Positions 1-7,505 of a DNA stretch of 28,727 nt are shown here, piece after piece. Below the pieces are notes generated by a model. The model was not told the DNA's origin and did no database searches. It saw nothing but the letters and a program-made list of their open reading frames with translations. Location: assembly GCA_947454695.1 (NCBI GenBank), contig CANGMW010000005.1, positions 1 through 28,727 of the forward strand, read 5' to 3'. The position numbers and the translations under genes are program-made. This stretch comes from Comamonadaceae bacterium (GTDB lineage Bacteria > Pseudomonadota > Gammaproteobacteria > Burkholderiales > Burkholderiaceae_C). How positions within the stretch are numbered: the first letter of the stretch is position 1; each line of letters opens with the position of its first letter.

Positions 1-3000
1 CAGCTGTCGCTCAGGCCGCTGTGGTTCATGCGCGCCGGTGCGAAGGCGCTGTAGTTGGTGTGGCAGCTGTCGCAGTTGGCCGAGCCCGTGGTGGGGATGT
101 GCGTGCTCGGCTTGGCCAGGCCCACCGGGCTGGATCCGGCGTGGCAGGTCGCACAGTTGCCCGCGGCCGTCACTTCGTGCACATACTGCGCGGCCGTCCA
201 CGTCACCGTGGAGCGGTGGCACGTGTCGCACTGCGCACTCGTCACCACGTGCTTGACCGTCTTGGCCAACGCGTTCGCATACACATAACTGCCGTTGTGA
301 CACGTCGAACACTGGGTTGCGGTGCCAGCGTGATTCATGACAGCCGCGGTGAAGGCGGTGTAGTTCTGGTGACAGCTGTCGCACTGTGCCGTGGTCGGGA
401 TGTGGTTGGTCGGTTTGGACAAGGCCCCGCGAACCGTGCCGTTGTGGCAGCTGGCGCAGTTATTGACAGCACTGGGTGAATGCAGGTAACCCGTGACGCT
501 CACCCAAGTGCTGGTGGAAGTGTGGCAACCACTGCCCAGGCAATTGTTGCTGGTACTCACGTGGGTTGGCGGCTTGGCCTGTGCATTCACATTGAGGTAG
601 CTGCCGTTGTGACATGAAGCACATTGCGACTGGTCAATCAGCGCATGGTTCATGGTGGCCGGGGTGAAGCTCGTCCCCGTGGCATGGCAGCTGCTGCACT
701 GAACACTGCCAGACGGAATGTGACTGGCCGATTTTCCCCGCGCCTGGGTGCCGTTGTGGCAGGTGGCACAGTCTGTCAACCCCGCGTGACTGAAATTGCT
801 GGCCGGCTTCCAGGCGGTGGTCAGGTGACAGGTGTCGCAACTGGCTGAGGTGGGAATGTGCGTGTTCGGTTTGCCCGCGCCCGCACTGAATGTCCCCGTG
901 TGGCAAGTGGCGCACAGGCCGGTGGTGCCCGCATGGGACATGCTGGCCGGGGAGAAAGTAGAGAAATTTTTATGGCAGGTGTCGCATTGCGCTGCGGTCG
1001 GCACGTGTTGCGCCGACTTGCCTAAGGCCAACGTGCCGTTGTGACAGGTACTGCAGTTGCCACTGGCCGCTGAATCATGCGAATACGTTGGTTTGGCCCA
1101 AGAAGCTGTGGACCAGTGACAGTTATCGCAACTGGCGGTGGTCGGCACGTGGTTGGCGGATTTACCAACGGCCACACTGTAGACACCGGAGTGGCAAGTC
1201 GCACAAGCCCCTGCTGTGCCCACGTGCGACATGCTGGCGGGCACAAACGAGCCGAAGTTTTTATGGCAGGTGTCGCATTGCGCTGAAGTGGGGATGTGTT
1301 TGGACGTCTTACCAAGTCCCACAGTGCCGTTGTGGCAGTTACTGCAATTGCCCGTAGCACCCGCATCATGGGAATACGTTGGCTTGGCCCACGACAAAGT
1401 CGACAAATGGCAGGTGTCGCAGCTGGCCGTCGTGGCCACGTGGGTCAACGGCTTGCCCAAGGCATTGACGTAGTTGTAGGCGCCGCTGTGGCAAGTCGAA
1501 CACTGAGCAGCCAAACCCGTGTGGTTCATGCTGGCAGGTTTGAAGCCTGCGAAATTGGTGTGGCAGCTGTCGCACTGCGTGCTGGTCGGAATATGTGTCG
1601 TGGGTTTACCCAACGCATTCACACCGTTGTGGCAGGTGTTGCAGGTGCCGGCGGCACCCGCACTGTGCGTGTAAGTCACGGTCGCCCAAGAGGTGGTGGA
1701 CTTGTGGCAGGTGTCACATTGCGCCGTGGTACTCACATGCGTGACGGGCTTGATTTGCGCATTTTGTGCCAGGTAAGCGCCACTGTGGCAGCTCGAGCAG
1801 TTATTAACAAAACCCGCGTGACTCATCGAGGCCGGCTTCCAACTGGTATAGCCACCTTGGTGGCAGGTGTCACAAGTCGCCGTGGTGGGAATATGGTTGG
1901 CCGACTGGCCCAGTGCGTTGACGTAGTTGTAGGAGCCGTTGTGACAGGTCGAGCACTGACCGGTCAAGCCGGTGTGGTTCATGCTCGCAGGCCTAAACCC
2001 TGTGAAGCTGGTGTGGCAACTGTCGCATTGCGCGTTGGTCGGAATGTGGTTAGTTGGCTTACCCAGCGCGTTGCGCCCGTTGTGGCAGGTCGTGCACTGA
2101 CCCGCCACCGAGACGGTGTGCGTGAAACTGCCCGTCGCCCAGGTGCTGGTTGATTTGTGGCAGGTATCGCACTGGGCGGTGGTCGCAATGTGCGTGGGCG
2201 TTTTGGATTGGGCATTGACCGCCAAAAAGCCGCCGCTGTGGCAGGTTGAACATTTGCCCACCACCGCGGCATCATGGTTCATGCGTGCACCCACCCAGGT
2301 GGTAAAGCCAGCGGTATGGCACGTCACGCAATTGGCCGTAGTCGGTACGTGGCCCGTGCGCTTGCCCAAGGCATTGACCTGGGTGTAAGCGCCGCTGTGG
2401 CAGGTGTCGCAGGTTTTGTCGCTCACGCTGGCGTGGCTCATCAACGCGGGCTTGAAGGCGCTGTAGTTTATGTGACAGTCATCGCACAAGGTACCGGAGA
2501 TGGGGATGTGCGAGGTGGACCGTGACGGCGCCTTCACCGTTCTGCCGTCATGGCAGGTCACACAGCTTCCAACCGTGACACCCGTGTGGTCCCACGTCGG
2601 TTTAGCCCAGGTGGTGGTGGACGCGTGACAACCACTGCTGCCGCAGTCCTGGGTCGCGGGCGTCATGTGGCTGATGGACTTGGCCTGCGCATTCACAGCG
2701 GTATAGGAGCCGCCGTGACAGCTGGCACATGCCACCGAGGACACCGCGCTATGGTTCATCGTGGCCGGGGCAAAGGTGGCGGCAGTCTGGGCGTGGCAAG
2801 CATCACACTGAACACCGCCATCGGGAATGTGGCTGGCGGGTTTGGCCAGGGCATTCACAAACTTAAAGTTGCCGTTGTGACAGGTCAAACACTGCCCCAC
2901 CGTGCTGGTGGAGTGGAACATCTGCGCCGGACGGAACGCCACCGTGTTGGTATGGCAATCGGAACACTGACCGGTGGTGGGAATGTGGCTGCCCACAGGT

Positions 3001-4496
3001 TTTCCCACAGTGCCCGAAATAGCGCCGCTGTGACAGGTGGCGCAATCGGTGCTGGATGGACCATGCACATAGTTGACGTTGGTCGACCAGGACGTCGTCG
3101 ATTGGTGACAGGTGTTGCAGGTCTGATTGCCCGGATTGTGTGTGCCGCCAGACGCTTTGGTCTGGGCATTGACCGACGTGTAGCTGCCACTGTGACAGGT
3201 CGAGCACAGCGGTGTGGTGAGCGCTGCGTGGCTCATCTTGGCCGGCGCGAAAGCCACATAGTTTTTATGGCAGTTGTCACACGCCCCGTTGTCCGGAATA
3301 TGGGTGACCGGCTTGGTGGTGGCGCTGGGCGAGCCTCCGCCGTGGCAACTGCTTGCACAGGTTCCCGCTGTCACGCCCTGATGTGAAAAACCACTGGCGG
3401 GAACCCAGGCGTTGGTAACGTGACACGTGTCGCAACTCAGGCTGGTTGTGATGTGGGAGCCCGATTTCCCGCGCGCGTTCTGCGCCGCATGGGCACCGTC
3501 ATGGCAACTCACACACGGGATGCCGACGAGCGTGTTGTGAATCACCCGGCTGCCCACAAAGCTCCCATAGTTGCTGTGGCACGCGTCGCACTGCATGGCG
3601 GCAATCGGCAGGTGCGTGTCCGGCATTTTTTTGGCACTGCCCGGCGCGCCCGTGGCATGGCAACTCAAGCAATTGCCCGGCGCATTCAACGGGTGTGCAA
3701 AATTGACGCCACCGACCCAAGTCGTGGTGGACGTGTGACAGTCACTGCACTGGTTGGCCGTGGGAATGTGGGTGGCCACCGGCTTGGACGATGCTTTAGG
3801 GAAGGTGCCGCTGTGGCAGGTTGAACAGGCGCTCAGGCCCGTGTGATCCATTCGCGCAGGAGCGAACGCCGTGAAATTGGTGTGGCAGCTGTCACAGGCA
3901 CCGGTGACCGGAATATGGGCCGCGTTTTTGCCGGTGGCTTTGCTGCCGTTGTGGCAATTGACACACGAGCCGGGAATGACATTGGCGTGCGAATTAGCGG
4001 CCGGCAACCAGGCGCTGGTGCTGTGGCATGAATCGCAGGAGGCGTTGGTGTTGACGTGGGTGAGCGGTTTGGAAAAAGCGCCCGCCGCGGCATAGGCGCC
4101 GCTGTGGCAGCTGGAACACTGTCCCGCCATTTGTGCAGTGTGTCGGAAGGTCGTTGGCGTCCAGGCCGTCGTGCGGTGGCACGACTCGCAGGCCGCCTGC
4201 GTGGGGATGTGCACGATGGGCTTGCCCGTGGCGCGACCGCCCGGACGGTGACAGCTGGCACAGTCGCGCGGGGTGCCTTTGAATAATCCTTGTGTATGGC
4301 AGGACTCACAGTTCACCGAGATGTGCGAGCCCACCAACATAAAGCCCGTCGTGGCATGGTTAAACGGTAAACCCGGCGCGTTGCCCTCAGTTTGCGCGTG
4401 GGCCAACACCGACACCAGCAGCAGGCCCACGGCCAGGAACAGCCGCCAGGCTATTGCCAGCCGTGTCAGGCCAGGGAAAGCGTTGAACCTGTTCAT
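1..4496 (-). CDS. Giant multihaem c-type cytochrome, at least 57 haems, C-terminus beyond the left edge
   Basis: I read this frame codon by codon from the ATG at 4496 to the window edge and found no stop, giving 1,498 complete codons. The N-terminus has a Sec signal peptide (basic start, hydrophobic residues about 15-33, AHA-Q cleavage site), so it is exported. It has 57 complete haem-attachment motifs, all in frame: 54 CXXCH (first at residues 63-67, last at 1475-1479), one CX3CH (380-385) and two CX4CH (618-624, 1319-1325). The edge cuts what is very likely another motif at bases 1-2. Motifs come every 23-30 residues and alternate between a CD(S/T)CH type preceded by HIPT and a CSTCH type preceded by (N/S)H(T/A)G; these His residues are likely distal haem ligands. 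The start overlaps the stop of the upstream 24-haem gene (ATGA), so the two are probably co-translated. The exact family and the location (periplasm or cell surface) are not decided by the sequence. Confidence 0.93.
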   Translation of the reverse strand, partial: MNRFNAFPGLTRLAIAWRLFLAVGLLLVSVLAHAQTEGNAPGLPFNHATTGFMLVGSHISVNCESCHTQGLFKGTPRDCASCHRPGGRATGKPIVHIPTQAACESCHRTTAWTPTTFRHTAQMAGQCSSCHSGAYAAAGAFSKPLTHVNTNASCDSCHSTSAWLPAANSHANVIPGSCVNCHNGSKATGKNAAHIPVTGACDSCHTNFTAFAPARMDHTGLSACSTCHSGTFPKASSKPVATHIPTANQCSDCHTSTTTWVGGVNFAHPLNAPGNCLSCHATGAPGSAKKMPDTHLPIAAMQCDACHSNYGSFVGSRVIHNTLVGIPCVSCHDGAHAAQNARGKSGSHITTSLSCDTCHVTNAWVPASGFSHQGVTAGTCASSCHGGGSPSATTKPVTHIPDNGACDNCHKNYVAFAPAKMSHAALTTPLCSTCHSGSYTSVNAQTKASGGTHNPGNQTCNTCHQSTTSWSTNVNYVHGPSSTDCATCHSGAISGTVGKPVGSHIPTTGQCSDCHTNTVAFRPAQMFHSTSTVGQCLTCHNGNFKFVNALAKPASHIPDGGVQCDACHAQTAATFAPATMNHSAVSSVACASCHGGSYTAVNAQAKSISHMTPATQDCGSSGCHASTTTWAKPTWDHTGVTVGSCVTCHDGRTVKAPSRSTSHIPISGTLCDDCHINYSAFKPALMSHASVSDKTCDTCHSGAYTQVNALGKRTGHVPTTANCVTCHTAGFTTWVGARMNHDAAVVGKCSTCHSGGFLAVNAQSKTPTHIATTAQCDTCHKSTSTWATGSFTHTVSVAGQCTTCHNGRNALGKPTNHIPTNAQCDSCHTSFTGFRPASMNHTGLTGQCSTCHNGSYNYVNALGQSANHIPTTATCDTCHQGGYTSWKPASMSHAGFVNNCSSCHSGAYLAQNAQIKPVTHVSTTAQCDTCHKSTTSWATVTYTHSAGAAGTCNTCHNGVNALGKPTTHIPTSTQCDSCHTNFAGFKPASMNHTGLAAQCSTCHSGAYNYVNALGKPLTHVATTASCDTCHLSTLSWAKPTYSHDAGATGNCSNCHNGTVGLGKTSKHIPTSAQCDTCHKNFGSFVPASMSHVGTAGACATCHSGVYSVAVGKSANHVPTTASCDNCHWSTASWAKPTYSHDSAASGNCSTCHNGTLALGKSAQHVPTAAQCDTCHKNFSTFSPASMSHAGTTGLCATCHTGTFSAGAGKPNTHIPTSASCDTCHLTTAWKPASNFSHAGLTDCATCHNGTQARGKSASHIPSGSVQCSSCHATGTSFTPATMNHALIDQSQCASCHNGSYLNVNAQAKPPTHVSTSNNCLGSGCHTSTSTWVSVTGYLHSPSAVNNCASCHNGTVRGALSKPTNHIPTTAQCDSCHQNYTAFTAAVMNHAGTATQCSTCHNGSYVYANALAKTVKHVVTSAQCDTCHRSTVTWTAAQYVHEVTAAGNCATCHAGSSPVGLAKPSTHIPTTGSANCDSCHTNYSAFAPARMNHSGLSDS
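825..1406 (-). repeat. 291-base direct duplication (four haems per copy) in the giant cytochrome
   Basis: Haem sites 825, 900, 972 and 1041 recur exactly 291 bases later at 1116, 1191, 1263 and 1332. A 28-base stretch at 967-994 is identical to 1258-1285. 291 bases is 97 codons, so the frame is kept. Confidence 0.8.
1488..2396 (-). repeat. 453-base direct duplication (six haems per copy) in the giant cytochrome
   Basis: Haem sites at 1488, 1560, 1629, 1704 and 1785 are each matched by a site exactly 453 bases further on (1941, 2013, 2082, 2157, 2238). The spacer sequences agree as well, for example the stretch starting gacgtagttgtagg before both 1488 and 1941. 453 bases is 151 codons, so the frame is kept. 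After about 2316 the offset drifts to 456-459 bases, suggesting an older third copy. Confidence 0.8.
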
Positions 4497-6388
4497 CGCC
4501 GCAGACTCCGCCAACTGCTGGTCACATGGCATTGCGCGCAGTTCTGCCCAAAACTGCCGGCGTGGACATCTTCTTTTTGATGGCAGCTGCCACACAGGCG
4601 GCTGGTCTTGAGCATCTGGCCTGTTTTACTGGGCTTGTGGCATTCCTCGCAAAGCACTTTTTTGTGCCCGCCATCCAAAGCGAACTTGGTGGTGCTGTGG
4701 TCAAAATCCCAGGACTTCCAGCTGGTGGTGACGTGACAGTTCTCACAGTTCGCACCAAAACCAGCTTTGTGCTTGTCATCTTTTTTATGGCAACCCAGGC
4801 AAGTCATGGGCGCATCGCGGAAAGCCGCTGTGACATGGCAGTTCTTGCACGCCACCAGGGCGTGGCTGCCGGTCAGCGGGTAGCGCGCCTTGTTGTGGTC
4901 AAACAGCGTGCCCTTCCATTGTTTTTCGTCGTGGCAGCTCTCACATTTAGGACCCAGCTGACCCAAGTGTTTGTCATCGCGTTTGTGGCAGCTGATGCAC
5001 GTGGTGTCCCACTTGGTTTTCTTGAGCACGCCTTTTTCAGGCGTATGGCAGGCATCACATTTGACCGTTTGGTGGCGCCCTTTGAGCCGGTATTTGGTTT
5101 CTTTGTCATGGTCAAACTTACCCAGTGACCAGGACTTAGGTTCATGACAGCTGTCGCATTTCTCACCATAGCGGCCGCGGTGACCTTTGTCATCGTCTTG
5201 CTTTTTATGGCAACTCAGACAGGCCATATCCAATTTCAGCTTGCCCGCTTTATCACCACTGACCCCGCCCCTATGGCAGTTGTCGCACTTGGTCTCTTTG
5301 TGCTGATCACGCAACGCAAACTTGGTGGTGTCGTGGTCAAAATTGCTCAGCTTCCAGCCACGCTCGTTGTGGCAGGTTTCGCATTTGTCGCCCAAATCAC
5401 CCCGATGCCCTTTTTCGTCATCGTCTTTTTTGTGGCAAGCAATGCACTTGCTGGGCCACTTGGTTTTGTAGAGGTCGCCTTTGTCGGGCTGATGGCAGGC
5501 ACTGCACTTGACTTGGCGGTGCTTGCCCTTGAGCGCGTAGTGCGTGTCCTGATCGTGGTTGAAGATCGATTCTTTCCAGGACTTGTCGTTGTGGCAGCTT
5601 TCACATTTGCTGCCGTAACGGCCCTTGTGGCCTTTGTCGTCGTCTAGTTTTTTGTGACAGCCCACACAGGTCGTCGGCGTTTTTTGGTAGGTCTTGTCCT
5701 CATGGCAGCCACTGCACTTCACTTCCGCGTGCTTGCCGCCTTTCAAGGGAAACTTGGTTTTGGAATGGTCAAAAGTCGTGTCGGACCATTTCGTCTCGTT
5801 ATGGCAAGACTCGCATTTCTTGCCCAGCTGTCCTTTGTGACCCTTCTCCTGGTCATCCTTTTTGTGGCAGTCATTGCACAACTTGGGCGTGTCGCGGAAT
5901 TTCACTTTAGGCTGGTGGCAGCTCTCACACTTGGTCGCGGCTTCTTTGTGCGCGCCATTGAGTTTGAAGTCAGTCCGGCCGTGGTCAAACTTGGCTTTGT
6001 CGATGGGCGCGATATTGGCATCGCGCCCCTTGTGTTCGGTGTGGCAGGTTCGGCAGTTTGTGTCATTGAGCTTGCCGTGCAAGCGCGACTTGCTGCGAAT
6101 GTCCGAGGCAATGTCTTTGTGGCAATCCTGGCACAAGCGTGCCTGAGCCCCTTTGTCAAAACGCTGATGACAGTTGGCGCAATCGTGCTCCCACTTCACG
6201 TGTGCGGTGATGACAGGGCCGGTGCTCAGCATTTTTTCCACCGTTTGGGCCGGGGCCTGCCCGCACAAGAACACCCCCAGCACCAGACACAGACACCCTG
6301 ACCACAGGCTGCGGCACACACCGACGAAGAGCTGCCAAACCGCATGGGCTTCATGGTGGGGTGTCGCCGAATAAGGAGCACATGCCAT
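4493..6388 (-). CDS. 24-haem exported c-type cytochrome
   Basis: This 631-residue protein has 24 CXXCH motifs. A hydrophobic segment (about residues 28-43) ending in a Sec-type cleavage site APAQ-TVEK at about 48 predicts export to the periplasm. Motifs 6 to 23 form six clean three-haem repeats of about 60-70 residues. Each repeat holds a CESCH-type motif, a W..F(D/N)H segment, a VKCxxCH motif and a CxxCHKKDD segment rich in Lys and His, resembling class III / c7-like multihaem cytochromes. It lies 15 bases after the membrane b-type gene and its TGA overlaps the ATG of the giant cytochrome. The inferred role is a periplasmic electron relay between the inner membrane and the giant cytochrome. 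The ATG at 6388 is the only good in-frame start; the N-region before the hydrophobic core is rather long and rich in Cys. Confidence 0.93.
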   Translation of the reverse strand: MACAPYSATPHHEAHAVWQLFVGVCRSLWSGCLCLVLGVFLCGQAPAQTVEKMLSTGPVITAHVKWEHDCANCHQRFDKGAQARLCQDCHKDIASDIRSKSRLHGKLNDTNCRTCHTEHKGRDANIAPIDKAKFDHGRTDFKLNGAHKEAATKCESCHQPKVKFRDTPKLCNDCHKKDDQEKGHKGQLGKKCESCHNETKWSDTTFDHSKTKFPLKGGKHAEVKCSGCHEDKTYQKTPTTCVGCHKKLDDDKGHKGRYGSKCESCHNDKSWKESIFNHDQDTHYALKGKHRQVKCSACHQPDKGDLYKTKWPSKCIACHKKDDDEKGHRGDLGDKCETCHNERGWKLSNFDHDTTKFALRDQHKETKCDNCHRGGVSGDKAGKLKLDMACLSCHKKQDDDKGHRGRYGEKCDSCHEPKSWSLGKFDHDKETKYRLKGRHQTVKCDACHTPEKGVLKKTKWDTTCISCHKRDDKHLGQLGPKCESCHDEKQWKGTLFDHNKARYPLTGSHALVACKNCHVTAAFRDAPMTCLGCHKKDDKHKAGFGANCENCHVTTSWKSWDFDHSTTKFALDGGHKKVLCEECHKPSKTGQMLKTSRLCGSCHQKEDVHAGSFGQNCAQCHVTSSWRSLRR

Positions 6389-6403
6389 TTCTACCGTTCC
6401 GAC

Positions 6404-7276
6404 TCAATACATGTGGACCGCGACCACATGGACGATGCCGCAAAAAATCAGCAAGTACAGAAACGGAATGTGGATCAGGTGCCAAGCGGAAAAAAGTTTT
6501 TCCCAAACAGAGAACTGCGAGGCCCGCACCACCGATTCAATGTACGCATCAATCTGCGCTTGGGCCAGCTGCTGGCTGAGCAACAACTCGCTGGGATGCC
6601 CCGACCGACCCTTGAACTCTTGCTTCAAAAAGCGCTTGGCATCTGCGCCCACCGACTTCGCCAATTGCCGTCCGCGCCAGGCAATCGCCATGAAACGCCA
6701 AAGCCCTTGCGGGCTAAGGCCTACTGAGGTGAACGCTAAGTGTTGAAAATCGTGCAGTCGTTTTTCTATGGCGGGCTGTTGGTAGAAGACCGAATCCACC
6801 CGATCAGACGTGGCTTTGAGCTCAGCGGTCACGTCCGCCAGTGTCAATTGCCGGCCATACAAGCCTTGGTGAATGTGCCTATAGATGAACCGGCCCACTA
6901 CACCGCTCAGACCGACCAGCAACATGGAATACAGGGCAAAGGCCCCGTTGACCGAGGCTGTCTTGAAGGTGGAGTGAAACAGAATCAGGATCGGCGAGGT
7001 GATACCGACAAACATGTGGTACTTGAACCAAGACTCCATGCCGCCCAAGCGGTCATGTGCAAAGAACCGTTTGCGCAGGGAATAAATCAGCAGCGTGGTC
7101 ATCATCAAACCACCCACCAGACCCAAGTTGTAGCCAAACTCAGATCCGGCTTCGTAAAAGTCACCCCGGCGTACGAGCCATGCCAAAAAAATCATGGTTG
7201 CGCTCAGGCCACTGACAAAAGCCAGCAATACCCAACGCAACCAAGGTTTTGGGGGTTTGTTGATTTCAGAGGGCAT
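6404..7276 (-). CDS. Membrane protein with two HX13H pairs, probable di-haem b-type cytochrome
   Basis: This is a 290-residue membrane protein with predicted membrane segments near residues 13-35, 50-65, 85-101, 113-131 and 268-288, and a soluble loop of about 130 residues before the last helix. His87 and His101, and His269 and His283, are each 14 residues apart on predicted helices. That spacing is used by two stacked b haems in ferric reductase/NOX-type membrane domains. No FAD or NAD domain follows on this chain, but the divergent neighbour at 7506 has both. It is the first gene of the cytochrome operon, so it plausibly passes electrons across the inner membrane to the 24-haem protein. I chose the ATG at 7276 because a GGGTGAG ribosome site lies 7 bases upstream; a TTG at 7360 would add 28 residues with no support. 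Confidence 0.75.
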   Translation of the reverse strand: MPSEINKPPKPWLRWVLLAFVSGLSATMIFLAWLVRRGDFYEAGSEFGYNLGLVGGLMMTTLLIYSLRKRFFAHDRLGGMESWFKYHMFVGITSPILILFHSTFKTASVNGAFALYSMLLVGLSGVVGRFIYRHIHQGLYGRQLTLADVTAELKATSDRVDSVFYQQPAIEKRLHDFQHLAFTSVGLSPQGLWRFMAIAWRGRQLAKSVGADAKRFLKQEFKGRSGHPSELLLSQQLAQAQIDAYIESVVRASQFSVWEKLFSAWHLIHIPFLYLLIFCGIVHVVAVHMY

Positions 7277-7283
7277 TTTTTGA

Positions 7284-7292
7284 CTCACCCCC
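7284..7292 (-). promoter_or_regulatory. Ribosome binding site that fixes the start of the b-type membrane protein
   Basis: Read leftwards this is GGGGGTGAG, 7 bases before the ATG at 7276. It matches the GGTGA part of the anti-Shine-Dalgarno complement and favours this ATG over the upstream TTG at 7360. Confidence 0.5.
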
Positions 7293-7466
7293 AGTTCAAG
7301 AACACCTGCCGACAACTTCAATCCTTTTTCGACTTCAATCCACACCGCTTTAATCACCAAAACAACACCTGAAACTCATTGCGGAATTTGTACTTTTTGC
7401 ATGATTTACATTCCAGCATGGATATTGCCTAAGCAAGCTTAAGGAAGAGTTAATAAAAGTAACAAT

Positions 7467-7480
7467 TTGTGTTGAATCAA
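7467..7480. promoter_or_regulatory. Possible FNR/Anr-type box
   Basis: TTGTG-N4-ATCAA matches 8 of the 10 specified bases of the FNR consensus TTGAT-N4-ATCAA. It lies only 26 bases before the rightward ATG, which is too close for activation of that gene, so it would either repress rightward or act leftward on the cytochrome operon. It could be chance in AT-rich DNA. Confidence 0.3.
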
Positions 7481-7505
7481 TAAAATCGACTGCAAACTAC
7501 AAGCC

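Larger units (their letters stand above)
1..4310 (-). repeat. Tandem haem-module array inside the giant cytochrome gene
   Basis: The coding sequence is a chain of two-haem modules of about 150 bases. On the plus strand each haem site reads RTG RCA N6 RCA, always starting at a coordinate divisible by three, with starts at 60, 141, 216, 297, 369, 444 and so on up to 4248 and 4296. Spacing is usually 69-87 bases. The N-terminal pair (4248 and 4296) is unusually tight at 48 bases. Confidence 0.9.
7277..7505. promoter_or_regulatory. AT-rich divergent promoter region between the cytochrome operon and the FAD/ferredoxin gene
   Basis: These 229 bases separate two divergent genes and are clearly more AT-rich than the flanking coding DNA, especially 7380-7500. 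They must carry the promoters for both directions. The one recognisable element is an FNR-like palindrome at 7467-7480, listed separately. I could not assign convincing -10/-35 pairs. Confidence 0.6.

Noticed and set aside
1296..3386. Long rightward open frames (for example 1296-2153 and 2550-3386) antisense to the giant cytochrome
   Set aside because: They are exact complements of the repeating haem modules, have the odd Gly/Val/Arg/His composition expected from reading CXXCH codons backwards, and lack ribosome sites. The leftward frame holds all 57 haem motifs.
1..4310. The regular spacing of about 75 bases considered as a CRISPR array
   Set aside because: The conserved words are haem-attachment codons in one open frame, the spacing varies in multiples of three, and the gene has a start and signal peptide.
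4526..6301. Rightward open frames of 167-215 codons with very hydrophobic products, opposite the 24-haem gene
   Set aside because: They look like membrane proteins only because antisense Lys, Asp and His codons read as Phe, Val and Leu. The leftward frame has a signal peptide and 24 CXXCH motifs.
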